DNA of 64,000 bases from Otis tarda (taxonomy: Eukaryota > Chordata > Aves > Otidiformes > Otididae): the NCBI GenBank assembly GCA_026413225.1, contig CM048553.1, positions 99,732,190 to 99,796,189 on the forward strand, read 5' to 3'. A program made the translations under genes and the position numbers. A model generated the notes under the pieces. It did no database searches, was not told where the DNA came from, and saw only the letters and a program-made list of their open reading frames with translations. Shown here piece by piece: positions 41,301 through 55,239 of the stretch (positions within the stretch are counted from its first letter, which is position 1; the number at the start of each line of letters is the position of its first letter).

Positions 41301-43085
41301 GGTCCTGCTCCAGGAAGGAAAGCAGCGAGTACCAGGTAATCCTCTACCGGAGCTTTTTTTACCCCCATTTGGCAACCTAGAGGCAGCTGCCATGACAAAA
41401 CCTGGTTGGGCATCCTCCTGCGGACGAGCAGCGCTTGTTTGCTCCCCGGAGCACCTTGTGTTCTTGTTTTATTGCAAGTGGGCAGCAATTTTATCTCAAC
41501 TTTGCACCCATACAGCCTAGGGCTGCATCCAGGGGATTTGGATTCAATTCCCTGAGTTTTGGCTCTCCAACAGCTTTGAAATATTGTTACTGCTGGGTCT
41601 GGTGCTATTGGGAAGAAAGCGGACCCCCCTCTTTGACCAGGTCTAAGTTAATTAGGAAGAGGCAGTGAGACTCCAGGAACCGGCTGTATCCCACCCGTGA
41701 TCAAAAAGCAGGTTCCTTGGTGCTCTTGAATTACTTTTTGGCAGCCACAAGCGCAGACCTTGCCCTAGTCTTTGCATCCGAGCTCTGCAGCTGGTGGCCT
41801 CAATAAGAAGCGAGTCTTCTAAGCATGACGCAAGAACTAATTGTGATTTTTTTTTTCCTGAAGTTGTCTTTTTCTGCTGGGTTTTTATGTTACAAGGGTA
41901 TCCTGTAATTTTTACCTCCCAACCAGCACAAAAGAAATAAGGGATTAGCACAGAAGTATGAGAGCATCTTTCTTCTTTTCAATGGGAGGAACAAATTGAA
42001 GCTGACAGTTCCCTGGAACCAGCGCAACACATGAAGTAGTCACAATAATACATTTTATCTTCCAGCCTTTTTAAAGCATCCGGAGCTCTCCGGTCTCTGA
42101 TGCCTCCAGTAAGCTGACCTTGGCCAGCAGAGCCAGCCACCCCATTACTGCTGTCCCACTGCTCACAGCCTGCCCTCTCTCCCGGTCCTCAAACAGCCCG
42201 ATTAGCTGCAGCAGCTAGAGCTTCCCAGGCCAGGCAGCCTGCTGGTAACCCTTCAGTGACACCAGATCTGTTTCAAATAGTCCCTTCTGCAATAAACTTT
42301 TTTTTTTTTAATTTAAAAAACCCATTCAGCTGCGACACCCGGAGATTTGTCAGCCTTGATTTTTTCCTGAAGACATCACCAACAGGAAAACTTCAAGCCA
42401 TCTATCCTCTCCAAAAAGCAGCTGAAGCAGAGAAAATCTATCTCGTCATCACTGAGCTTCTGGTTTTAGCTTCTGCCTTCACCTCTACAAAAGACCAGGC
42501 TAGACCAACCCTATCTATCTATTACTGTTTAAACCTTTCTATTCAAGCTGACCAAAGGAAGGAACTCGTTTACAGTGAAATCTGTTGGAGACAGACAGGC
42601 AAATAAGCATCTGCAAATAGCTGCAGGAGGTTCGTGTTTCAACAGATGGGGCAAGGTTGAGCACCACAGCTTCCTTTCTCTTTCCCCAAATCATGATTTT
42701 GCTGTCTGAGCAGCATCTCCCTCAGTGAGATGTCTTTCCTCTTTGTTACATTTGTCTTACATCGGCGAGAAGATCGGAGCAAAGCAGAGGAAAAATACGG
42801 TTTGTAGTGAATGCATCCCTTTAAGATACCTCAGAAGCCTTGTGGAGAGGAGCTAATGCCTGGGGCTGATACGGTGGATGGTGGCAATTGTCTGTGGTGC
42901 TGCCTTAGGCAGACAGGTAGGATGGTCGATGTAGCTCAGTGTTCGAAGTCTGATGGGCGTTTTCTAATCGTATAACATGAAGGAAAGGGCCTTTTCCTTA
43001 ATTAAGTAACTTGTCAGCCTCTGTTGGTCTTTAATTTTAAAATGTTTGGTTTTAAAACTCTAATTGTGGTACAGAAGTAGGGGAA
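38344..43085 (+). other. RIPOR2: RIPOR2 intron 1, 5' part
   Basis: This is noncoding sequence after the inferred first exon. It contains a G run near 38560, a 17-base A run at 38625-38641, and T tracts near 40185 and 42300. No further exon or bounded transposon is recognised. If a different first exon is used, part of this could be upstream sequence rather than intron. Confidence 0.45.
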
Positions 43086-43325
43086 AATCATAGAATCATG
43101 GAATGGTTTGGGTTGGAAGGGACCTTTAAAGGTCATCTTGTCCAACACCCCTGCAAGAAGCAGGGACATCTTCAACCCGATCAGGTTGCTCAGAGCCTCG
43201 TCCAACCTGGCCTTGAACGTTTCCAGGGGTGGGGCATGCACCACCTCTCTGGGCAACCTGCTCCAGTGCTTCACCACCCTCACTATAAAAAATGTCTTGC
43301 TTACATCAAATCTGAAATGTTACAG
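43086..43325 (-). mobile_element. CR1 LINE 3' fragment, about 240 bp
   Basis: It begins with the reverse complement of the CR1 tail (AAAATCATAGAATCATGGAATGG), followed by GGAAGGGACCTTTAAAGGTC, ATCTTGTCCAACACCC and CACCACCTCTCTGGGCAACC. On the minus strand a frame encodes VVKHWSRLPREVV, matching the end of the CR1 polyprotein. It is 5' truncated and inserted antisense to RIPOR2 in intron 1. Confidence 0.95.
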
Positions 43326-46300
43326 CTTTATGCAATAGCATCCCTGCGAGTAGTCTTTGGGTATGGAGACATCTTTTTCTCTGTTGACCACTGCAAGCAC
43401 TGCTGGATTATGGTAGCAACAGCTATCCCTTTGCACTTTCCCAACCATACAGGCACATCTGTGGGCGATGATGCTGTTGAAAAAATGCCACTGCTCAATT
43501 AAGTGTGTAATGTGTCAAGTCCTGCATGACTGACTGCCTTTTCCTTGTCTCATTTGGTGCATCCGCAAAATACCATTTAGTTAGTACAAAGAAGGACTTG
43601 GTTTTTCGCACAGAGATGATTGTGGGGTAGGAAGTAATGGGCTGTGAGATGCTCTTTGAACCATGAGACATTTTCCTGAATTCAGTATAACACCCACAGG
43701 CCACATTTACTTGCTGTACACAAAGTCTTATTAATAAGAGTAGACATCTGCTAAAGTAAACGGAGATGAATGTTTAGTTTATTGGATGTTCAGATTAATA
43801 AAACCAAGAGCTGGAAATGCTCACTAAGTCATCTGTGCTACACAAAACCAAACCGAAGCCATATTAAAAACACTAAGACTTCAGCTGAGGCTGAAGAATA
43901 AGCAGCTTAAAATTCTGCCAGCATATACCGAGGTTTTGCTTTCTTTGAAATCAGAGGGAGATGTTGCCGTCATCTCCCCAGATGGCAGCTGGACCACAAA
44001 GCCTTGTTTCCATGAACGCAGGTGCTGGACTGGAAGTGCTTGCAGTATATTTGATTTTCATGCTGTATGCTGAAAGCAGAAGCTCCCTGAAGGTTAGATG
44101 GCTTTTCATCTGCAGTTATCCAACAAGGGGTGGCTTTTCCCCCATTCTTTCCTGGCTGTACCCTTAAAAAAAAAATAATCCTCATTCTTGCTACTAGAGA
44201 AGGTGGCACTGGTGGATCCAGTGTAACAGCTCCTATGTGAGCACAAACCGAACGCTGTATGCATGCTTTCTCCAGCCACTGTATTTCTTGTGGGGATGTC
44301 ATGCTGCCACCAGGTGAGGAAGACAGTTGCTTCCCTTGGCAAAAGGACAACAAACTGTTCATTAGCCCACACCGGCCCCGGTGGGTTTTCCCTTTAAATG
44401 GCAGGCTGTGGAAGAGCAGGGCTGTTCTGAGGTGTGTGCAGCCTTCATTTGTGCAGTGAAAAGTTACGCAAGATAATTACCTTGTAGTTCAGCAACAATA
44501 AACGCTGTCAGATCTGTTTAATCCATGCTCAGTTTATCCATAATGTCTCTGTGTCTAAAAGACTCAAACAGTAACTAATCCTATAGTGTGGCTGGAGTGT
44601 GTGACATTTTAAACTCAAGGTTTCTTTTTTTAATGTTCACTACAGATTAAAATGACCAATTTAACCTGACTAGATCTACTTACTGTATATTTAAGGTTGT
44701 CATCAGGTTTGCATTGGCTGTGTCTGTGACGGTGAACTACGGGCATTTGGGATTGTTCTCAGGCACTGGCGGCAACCAGCACAGACCTCTGTCTCTACCA
44801 TTAAACTCCCCTGTCCTCCAAAAGAGGGAATACCATGAAGACAGCTTTGGGAATGGTCCTTGGCCCACGCCGCTTCCCAAATGATGCCGGGTAATTGTGT
44901 GGGAGAGTGCAAATGGGCCCAAGCCAAATCTGTGCCAGCAATCGCTCAGACAGTGTAACCTCCTTCGCGCCAAGGAGCAGGAAGCCTTTGCAGATTCAAG
45001 AGGGGATGGTTTTTCTGTACTGAGAAGCTTGATAACTACTAAAATGAAATGTGGTTTCAGAAGGCGGCAGCAAGGACAGCAGTTCTCCATAAAATTCTGC
45101 ATAATTTTTCAAGCGGTTTCTGTGAACACTTGTGTCTATGAAGCTGTCCTGCTTTTTGCGCTGGTGAGCTGCGACTGCTCCACGTAAAACAGCAGCATGG
45201 GGACAGGGAGCTGGGATACCTGTGCCTCCAGGCTGCCCGCACACAGCAATAACCTTCCTGGTTTTGCTCAGCTGCCCCATTGATCTCTTATCCAGTACCA
45301 GCATCTTTAATACAAGCTTTTCCAACAAGAACTCTTTACCTAGCACAGACCCCTCCTTACCCCTTTATTCTACATCATGTCTCTTTCAGCTGCTTTTTTA
45401 TGATCCTGGCTAGAGAAGATGGTGGTGACTGGGGTGGTTGGGAAAGTTTAGGCTGTTGGTGGTATTAGATGTGCACTGTTGTCTCCTACACCTTTGAGAG
45501 TTTTCAAAATTGAGAAGACTTTAGCCAGAAGAATAATAACCTCTAGCATAACTTTTATTTAAAGTTTTAGAAGTCATGTAAGTAAGATCTTCTCTAGCAC
45601 AAGATACAAGTTTTGGATTTAAATGAACTGAAGCCAAGAGACAAGAGAGTTACGTCAGAGCATGCAGCCTCTCTTGGTTGTGCATGGACATTGTTCAGCC
45701 ACTCAATGTGCTAGAAGAAAGCTTCAGACACATGCTATAGCCAAATATAAATGAAGTCGTGCAGGACTTTTATGGCAATGCTGTTGAAATGGCCACACTT
45801 GTGAGGTGTCGGAAAGATTAAATAAATCCGTTGCTGCAATACTCGTATCTGGGACAAGAACGTCCAGCTTTAAAGATGTTCTATCCTAAAACATGTAGCA
45901 CCACGCATCTTCAACAATATTTTAGTGAGCGATGTGCCATTAAGACACCCCTTGAAACAGAATGATCATATAAACATCCCAGGCATTTTAAGTCACCCTA
46001 ATCCCACGTATTTAAAGAGGAGTATCTCATTAGCGACTGAAAGGATTTGACAACAATGATGTTTTACTTTCCTTTCAGGGATGAGAAGCCTGTCTCGCTT
46101 GTTTAATTTAGCTCGCTCATGCTTATATTAGAGCGTACCTGGAGTGGATACTGGGTACAGCTACGGTTTGTCTGTCTTGGCCAAAGCAAAACAACTGATC
46201 TCTAGAGCAGCCCACTGGTTACCTAAACCATCCTACGTGTGTTTGCTTGATGCATTTACTTTCCTGCAGGTGCAAAGGGGTCATAGCCTTGGCTTGCTGT

Positions 46301-49300
46301 CCTTGCCTGTGCTGCTGCCATCTGCATTAAATGAGAGTTGTAAACAGCAGAAATACTGGGGCAAAGTAATGAAAGCAAAGTAATGAAAGAAAGCAAGGCT
46401 TGTCAGGGTGATTTTGTGTTAAACACTGCTGGGGCATTGCTTTTCTCTTCTGCCAGTGAGAAGGTTTTTATGTTTGTTGCTTATGTGGTCTGAGAAAGTG
46501 GGGCCACTCTGCTGCTTACACTTGACATGCAAATGTAGGTCACTGCTCAAAGTCACGATGGATTTTGCCAAAAGCCCCCCACCAGAATTGCATCCATTGG
46601 CATTGGGGCTGACTTACCCAACTTGTTCTCCCACCTTACTCAGGGGCCCATCCAAACGTTACTGTTGGTCAGTAAGGGACAAGGGAGACTGCTCATGGTT
46701 GCCTAGGCCTAGGCCTCCCCTACTGTGAATGCTTGCAAAAGTGCAGAGTAGGTCAATCACTTTTTGTAATCTGAGCTGAGAAATTGAAATTCCACCCAGC
46801 GCTTGTGGTCATCCAGGCGGTCTTCAACGACGTATACCAAAATGGGTAGAGAAGTAGCCGGGCTGTTGCTAGACAGAGTAATTCCCACAGCCCGTTTTGC
46901 ATCCTGCTAGTCTTACTACTTCTCACAAGATTCCTCCTTGTAGTTCATCTCCTACTGTAGGGGTGGGTAACGGAGCAGCATTAAAGTCTTCCCTCTTTAC
47001 TCCCACGTAGCGCTGCCAAAATGATGGTGTGCTCCATTGTGTGCACAGGTCATTTGCGCTGAACCGCTGTTACGAATTCGGTGCACAGTGTGTTTAAAGC
47101 ATGAGATGATTGTTCTCAGTTGATTTTCAGAAGTGCTTTTCCTTTAGATTGTGTTCTCCCACTTGAATGGCAGGAGGGCTTTGTTTTTAATTAATTCTTT
47201 AATTGGCATAAAGAATAATCAATGATGAGTAGAATTGGAGTTGACTTCTAATCAAAGATAATTCTGCATACCGGGGTGAGTTTGAAATGAATGAATGTCA
47301 AATCTAATTAGACAGCCAGGTTCTGATCCCTCAGTCACGCTCATACGTAGTGTTACAGACCAAATTTTGCTTATCTATGCTAATGCCAGCTGAATATGAT
47401 TGCTCCGTGTTCCTCGCGCTGTGCAGGAAGGGCATTAGGGAGGGCACCGCATGGGGTTCCTGCGCATGCCTGCTCCAGCTGCCAGCACGAAACAAATGCT
47501 GGGACTGAAGAAAAAGGAGGTCAGCTGCCATGAACCCATCTGTCGTGCATGGGAGCCACGTACGACCAAATTTATTTTCCTTGAGTTTATTACAGCGAAA
47601 TAGCTCGTTTGCATTTCCTTCTCCGTATGTTTTCGGTGCGTGCTAGAGCAAGGGTAAGGAGCAGAGCTGTACATGTTTCTCAGAGGGGAGGTTAAGCAGA
47701 GGAAAGGGTAGTTTAGGGCTCCCCGACTGGGGAAATGGGGCATGTACCGAGAGCTCTGGTGAAAGAGTAGCTACAAAAAGGGTAGCTACAAAAGCAAGAT
47801 AGTTGTGATACAGCACAGAAGGGTGCTGCTTTTACCTTAGCCGCCGCCAGTCATTATTTCTGTGCTAGTGAGGTGATGAGAGTTAGAGCCAAAAGGCATG
47901 TTTTACAGTAAAAATAAAGATGAAGTTAAAGCCCCCACGCTGACTTTGGCATCTAGACTGGTGTGAAAGAAGACTGATGCTTACTGAAGTTATGGAGCTA
48001 TATTGCAGCAGAAGCATCAGGTATCAGTTCCTATACATTTACAGCCACATATTCTTTACCATTTTGCTATTGACCTGGACTGTTCGCTTTCTTCTTACTA
48101 TTATTATTGCTTTGGGATTTATGTACTCCATCCAGTTTGGGTAGGAGGAGCAGAACAAGCAGCATGAGCTATTCCAGATGGTAGACAACTTGTGTTTCTG
48201 CTCAGGGTGTCTAGTGATGAGCTAGAAAATGCTGTAGCATTTCAGTTGAAAGTGTCCTTACCTACAACATAACAAATGTTCTTACGGAAATGAGACGGTA
48301 AAGTACAAGTCTTGCTATTAGTATCAATTCTTGGAAAAAAATATTATTTGAAACAAAAGCTAAAATTTGGTACCGAAGTACCTAAAGCTAACATTTTTGT
48401 TTATTAGAAGCAGGTAACAGCGCCTTGTGCTCACTCGCAGGGACTTGGCATGACAAAGTAAAGCTCCCAGCTATGGTCTTCAGTAGAGCTATAAAAGATG
48501 CATGAGTTGCGTAAACACTTCTTTCTGCACTGTAAAAACTGAATCCGCTCAAACTGGAGGTATTGAAATATGACTACTAAAAGAAAGAATCACTGCCTGC
48601 ATCACTGATGCAGATAAAGCTGTCAGTGAAAAGCAAGTGCAGGCCTTCAGAGAGATCCCACTGGATAGTTGGCAGTGTGAGATGCGAGGTTTGGATGCCC
48701 GTGGTGGGTAAAGAGACCCACCTTGGGCTGCCAGCGAGGGCAAGACGAGCTGCAGTGGGTTAAACTAAGATTCTTGTTGCTGCAAGAGATGGGGCAGAAG
48801 TTTGCCTCCTTGTGCTGGGGCAGAAGCATGTAGGTACCAATGACTTTGATGCCCACCTAAGTGTGACCCACATGCTCCCAAGTTTCCCATTGGAAGGTGA
48901 GGGAGCCATCTCAGCTACCGCTTCTTCTCACTGCAGTACTGCTCTCTGCAGCCATGCTGGTAGGCTCACGTGGCTTTTTCTGTTTGCTAAAATTAAGGTT
49001 TGAAGCTCACAGATCTGCTGCCCTTTCACTGACTGATGTAGGCTTGGAAAGTGTGCTTGTCAGTATAGCCATATGCTGCTATTTAGGAATATCTCATAGC
49101 CTTGGACTTTGATGGAACAAATGCACATGATTTTGTTCTGCTAACCAAGAATAGTTCTTCAGATGGAGCTCATGTGTCTGTACAAGTGTGGCGAATGCTA
49201 CCCTGCACAAGGGAATAGCAACCCAATCACTGGGAGCATAACATGTGCCATGAAAGTCTTAATTCATGTAATCCAATGACCAACAGAAAACACCTTTCTA

Positions 49301-52300
49301 CAGGTCCTTCCAGGAGATCCCGACCTGTGGAAGTGTTCCTGGCACAGTCAGTAATTGTGAGCCCTTCCATCAATGCCTAGGAGCTTTTGTCCTAGAAGTG
49401 TGAAAACTCAAATGAAAGACTTAAATTTATTGGGAAAGTTTTTATAATGCTCCTGAGTGCTCTTACCCATGTATTATTGTCAAATTTTTGTATTAAAAAA
49501 CCACCCACAAGAATGTCTATATTATGATCCAAGGTGCATACCTCTGTGCCTTCTAGGAGTCTAGGGAACATGGAAAGCATGAATTCCAGGTGGTTATTTG
49601 GGCTACTGCACATGCTGGCCTTATGTTGCCAGGGTGATTCAATTAACTCAGAAGGAAGAAGTTGGAAAATGAATATTAAAAATGACTAGACTTTAGGCTA
49701 CAAAAGCAAGCGACACAAGCTGAGGGCATACTGAATGAGCTTAGCATTGAACTGAGCCTGAGCAAGTTTAGAGTTGAATTGTGCTCTTTGAGTCTATGAG
49801 TGCAAAGCAGAAAGAATCAGCTGGCTGGGAGATGGACATAGCTTCGAGGGTATAATCAGTTTCTTCCCTTATTGGATTTATTCTTCTGGGGATGCATGCT
49901 CCTAAATGGGATCTTACGGCAATTAAAAGTTTTTACCTTTGTAAGCTGGCCAGCTAGTCTGATAAGCAGAACATAGACCTTGACATAGAGGAACATATTA
50001 ATTTCTTTCATTATTGAAGAAGATACCAGTTCATTTGTTGGATATACCCCAGGTTTGCAGGTAAGAAATGTTCCTAGCTTGCGAAACAGAATCAGTTGAC
50101 TTCTGTAGCAATCCAGTCTGTAGTAGACCACCACGTTTTACCTTAACCTAAATAATTATCATCAGATTTTAAGACCGCCTGCAGACCACAGATCAACAAA
50201 GGCAACAACATACAAACCATCTCTGCAATCCCAAACTATAGGGATTGCAACTCCTTGGATCCAGAATGGGCCTTGGAAGACATGTCACACAAAGATAAGA
50301 TAGGAACAAAGGATTATCAAGGGTCCCTTCAGTCACTGAGTCCTACCCTTCCATTCCTATTTAATCAAGGATTGTACATAATCCCCAAGTGTCCTCAAAG
50401 CCTCTGTTCCATGAACCCTCAGCTGCAGATGTCTCCCCGCAGCAAATTGTAGACGCAGAGCCATAACTACCTGCTACAAGAAAAAAAACAGGAGGAACCA
50501 AGGGCATCATCACCACTGGTGTATATATTGCAGCTTTGCGTGGTTGCTAGCACATGTGTAGCAAACACAGCTTCCCTGATCATGTGGTGAACAAAAAAAT
50601 ATCATCTCCAGATTGGTCATGGGGAAAAAGCAAACAAAAAGGACCGTGTGAAAGTCAGTCTAGATTTAGCAGATATGTTTCTAACTGAATTTGTCCTCTC
50701 AGCTTGGACCGAAGCTGTTTATCAAGTATTTCAGTGCTATGGGAGGTGGAGGGCCATGCTGAGGGTGACGAAGAGAGGGCAGCCCTGTGGAAGGGATGGG
50801 TTGTCTGTCCCTTCCCCTCTCATTAGCTCAGGCTCAGCTGTTTCACCGTTTCCAGACTGAAAGGAGAGCTGAGAGAAGGCACTTTTATTTCCCCGGGGAC
50901 AGAGATGTCATCAATTATCTGCCATTCCCTGCTGCAAGCTGTACGTGAATAGGACAGAGACAGAGTACTGACAGGATTTCACCTTCTCCCTTGGCTCTGC
51001 TGATGGGCTCATCATTCATCTGCCATGCACTTAGCACGGACATTACTAATTATATTAATTATGCTTCTACACAGTGCATGTTTATATTAGCGGCAAGCAG
51101 GCTGGTGACTTTTTGAAATGAAACATCAGTGGTTCGTTAGCTATAGAGATTTAAAATGTAAATGTACTCATTACATCCACTGCTGAGGTGGATCTCTTAA
51201 ATCTCAAAAGCATTTAATACCATTTTAGATGTGCACTATGCTTTATTTTGAGAGCAAAATGCATACTGTCTCTGCAAGAGAACAGCATTATATCAAGTAA
51301 CTACTAAATGCAGACTTAGAAACTTGGTCACTGCATTGGAGCAGCACCAAAATCCCCTTAGTAGTGTTCATCTATAGGGATCCTGGTCAGGTCGACAAGA
51401 GATCTGGATAAGTCTCCATGGGCTGACCCTTATTGAAATTATACTAGTAACCACATCTATGCATATAATCAGAATACAACTGTATTATTAAATTCAGAGG
51501 TAGGTTTATTTAGTTGATAGCACAGAGGCCTGTGAGTGGTCTAAAAGAATAAAATAAATCCCCCTCTACAAAGTCTATTACAACAATGTGGCAAATACTC
51601 ATCGCTCAAACTGTATTTGCTAGATGCAGGTAGCACAAATAATCCATCAACGCGGTGCCTGTATGCGGCCACGGCCTGTGTGAATCTGGGCTAAGGGGCT
51701 GCTGCTGCTAGGCAGGGACGATGCAGTTTTGTGAGGTCAGTTGGCAATATCTGAGATGTCAGCAATATAAATTTAAATCTTGAGAACAGATTGAGTTCGT
51801 GTAATGGAGTCAACCTCTAACCTGACAAACTGAGAAGTAACTGAACAGAACAGGGAGATTTCGTCAGTTCTGACTCTGTTACTGCCTTTTATCACAGTTT
51901 TCTTCTGTACAGAAATTAAACATACATTAATCACCAAGATTATTTATAATATATATAGAGAGCACAAGCCTATCTGGCCTCTGAGTTCTGACCATTTTAT
52001 GCAAAAGCAAAGGAGAAGTTGCTCCAGGCAGGTCTTCAATTTGCATTTCAATTGCACTTCTTCCACCCTTCCTTCTGGTATCTTGAGGAAAATCTTAGCT
52101 ACTAAGGCATTGCAAAGCCCTGAGTGCTTGAGCAAAACAAACAAAATAAATAAATTCCTTTTCCAAAATTATTATTATTTTTTAAAGTTTTTCAAAAGAA
52201 AAGAAAAATCTAAACACTTCCAGTATGTGTGCACACGGTCACACATGGACACGAAGATTTTGTTCGGAGCGAAACCCATTCGTCTTTCATTCACATTAGT

Positions 52301-55112
52301 ACAGAAGATATTCATCGTGTGGAAGATGTTAGCATTTTGACAAGAGTTTTGGATCTAAAGTAGTTATGTTTTTATAGCCAATGTGGTCATGACTAGTGCC
52401 CAAATTCAAGTTTGGTTTTATTCCCCTTCTTTTCTGAGGAGCAGCTGATGTTTATGCAGTTAAATCTCCTCTGACTGTCAGGGTTGTTTAGCTTCTACCC
52501 TCGCAGGTCTCCAGCTGCTGTCGAGAGGATGTTTATCATCCTGTCAAACAGGGCAAGTGCTGAACACTTGCAAGGGATTTTCTGCTCCTTGGCACTGTAG
52601 ACCCAACTTTTAATGCAAATCCTTGAATGCAAATGGCAACATGCAGCATGCAGATGAACTATCTTAAGGTTATTTGCAAAACCAAAGGGAACTTTCTGCG
52701 CAGACACCCCCTGAGTACTATGATCAGGTGGTTTCCACTTTGTCTCTCGAGAGCTGGTTCCCAGAGGGGTTTGAACTGTTAGACGTCAGCTGGCATGGAT
52801 AGATGCGGTACCATCTACAGGGATCCAAGGTTTGACTCTGGAAGCTGCAAAGTGGCTTCTGCCAAGAGCTGGGTATTGGCAAGCCTGAGCAGAGCTCAGC
52901 CCTGTGGAGATGTGCTGAAAGCCTTAAGGAGATAGGGGTGAGTGTAGGGCCAAATCTGGGCTCTCATTGACTGAAGACTCAAGTACCTCTGGCTGTGGCT
53001 AGAGCATGTTTATCCCTGTGCGAGTTAGGCAAAGCGCATCCTCATCCTCGGGCTACTCCCGAGCCCCTCCTGCTCCCACCCTCTCCCTTTCCCCCACCTC
53101 TCCTGGCCATGGGTTTCTGCCCACCGCGGATGCTCACGGCCATGCCTGAGAGCATCTTTCTTTATCCCAAGGGTTTATCCTCGAGGTGGATAAGTTGGCT
53201 CAACCCTGAGCTGGATGTGCTCCATCCAGGCTGAGCCAGGGACAGGAGTGGTGGAGCTCCATTGTCTGCTGGCCACAGCAGAAGAGAAAACTCGCCTTAA
53301 TTGCAGCCCAGGTGGAATCTCTGAGGTCTGTCCAGTCACAGGGTCAGCTCTCGCTTCAGAGACAGACAGATTTACACGATTTTCGTTGTGCAATAGACAA
53401 AACTTCACATTACCATGCTAGGACTGGAAGAAATATTTCTAGTGGAGCTATTGCAGAAATATTCCTGACAAAGCAGCTCCTCGGGCAATGCAGTCTTCTC
53501 TCCAGAGAAGCAGCAGCTCGCCATGACGTCTACTGCCACCTCAAAGAGTATTTGCCCAGCTTAGCACTAGAAATTAAATATAACTGGACAGCACACAATG
53601 TTTCCCCACGTATTTGCTTTCTCCAGTGAGTGTTTGCCATGCAGGCACCATGTAGTTCTGGTGCTTATCTTCAATAAATACGTTTGGTTGAGAAGGCTTA
53701 CATTGTAAACCTTCACAAGTGGCTGCTTTTTTGGGCACTTGTGACCATTCATCATCTACAGGATGAGAGGGTGGTTTAAACTCACAATCACCCCCTCAGC
53801 CACGTAGGTCGTAGTTTCACAGAGCATCAGCTTTTAAAACAAATGGAAAAAAAAAGAATCTCTTCTTCATTTTTTGTCAGGTTATTTTTAAGGTGGCCTA
53901 GTTTCTCAGTCCATTTCACAGCACAACGGCATTAGCAGCCGAGCTGGCACCCTGGGAAGGAAGGCAGCAGTGGGAGGACGGGTCCTGCGGGATAGAGGAG
54001 CCGGTCACTGGCAGCGCCTGCTGACCAGTGCCCTCTTCTCCAGCATCCCCCTTCCCCTCCCGCTCCCTGCCCTGCTGCCTGGCCTCAGCTGGCCATCGTA
54101 CTCCTCAGACCGCTTAGTGAGGCCATTCCCATCGCCACAGCAGCACAAAACCAAGGCAGAAGAAAAATCTGCTTTGTCGTCTGCCGAGGGCAGCAAGCAC
54201 TGAGGTCAAGACAAGGAAACAGCGGAGCAAGGAGGAAAGGAAAAGGGAAGCATCCCCCTTTCCCCTCATGGCAGCAGCAAGTTGATGGAGCAGTTGTGAA
54301 CTGCAGCACTTGTTTGCTATTTCTTTGCGAGTGGGCTGAAATCACCTTAGTTTGGTGTGGATGCTGAGCTAGGCATTAAAAATAAACATACACACAGAGA
54401 AAGGGCTTCCTCCCAGGGTGCTGTGCTGCCCCATCCCCACCCCAGACACGTGAAATGCAGAGCATATGATGCCTGGAGTCTGGAGCTTATTTACCCATCT
54501 CTTGTTGTAGTGGAGGGCATCCCTCTGTCATCACAGGATGCTATGGCTGCGCGTACACCCACTGCATCTTCCTTCTCAGCAGCCAGGTGGGAAGAGCCAT
54601 GGGGAAAATGAGCAAGGACCAAAGAGGAGCTGCAGGACTTGATTCCTGCTGAATGAACCCCTTTAAAAAATTTGTTATATGTAATAACACTGCAGTGATG
54701 GTGAGTGCCGCTTAAGAGCTCTGCACAGTCCCAAAATAATTGCCAGGACACCTTCGTGTAGCAGATGGGGATACCAGGGCTGGAGGAGAAGCATGATGGG
54801 CATGGCAGAAATCAGGGATGGCACTGGGATTAGCACCCTGAATTATCTGGTTTCTAGTCACACATCCAGACCTTCTTTGTGTCTCCAGCACATTTTCAGT
54901 AGACCCTGTGCCATAAGTTAGAAGTGAAAATAGGACCATTTTATTTTTGAGGCAGGATGACTTGACAGCGCAAACAGATTCCTGGCCCAGCTCATGGCCC
55001 CTTGTGGGGTTCAGTTACCCCTTACCATGTCTGGTGGGCACCAGGCAGTCCTGGCCTCAACCTCTGCCTCTTACCCTCCATCATCACTGACCTGCTTTCT
55101 CTTGTTTTTCAG
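43326..55112 (+). other. RIPOR2: RIPOR2 intron 1, 3' part
   Basis: This noncoding sequence ends at a good acceptor (CTTGTTTTTCAG, 55101-55112). Segments near 47160-47330 and 50900-51150 are rich in TAATTA/ATTAAT words without being simple repeats. They could be conserved enhancers, but this cannot be tested from one genome. No exon, RNA gene or bounded transposon is recognised. Confidence 0.55.
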
Positions 55113-55239
55113 GAATATCTTCCAGGCTCCCTGAAATCATGTCAATAGGATCACATTCATTCTCTCCAGGAGGTCCTAATGGGATTATTAGAAGCCAGTC
55201 CTTCGCTGGCTTCAGCGGTCTTCAGGAGAGACGCTCCAG
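55113..55239 (+). CDS. RIPOR2: RIPOR2 exon with start codon (residues 1-34)
   Basis: This exon follows the acceptor CTTGTTTTTCAG and ends CGCTCCAG before a GC donor (GCAAGT at 55240). The ATG at 55139 has A at -3, a favourable context. It encodes 33 whole codons plus two bases of Arg34. The peptide begins [15 protein letters not shown] and continues [18 protein letters not shown], which I recognise as the N-terminus of RIPOR2 (FAM65B, formerly C6orf32). The Ser in RSQSF falls at residue 21, a position reported as a phosphorylation and 14-3-3 docking site in the mammalian protein. RIPOR2 binds and inhibits RhoA and influences leukocyte polarity and migration, muscle differentiation and hair-cell stereocilia. 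The frame stays open upstream of the ATG to the exon's 5' edge (ISSRLPEI), so an isoform with an earlier start is possible. Confidence 0.93.
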
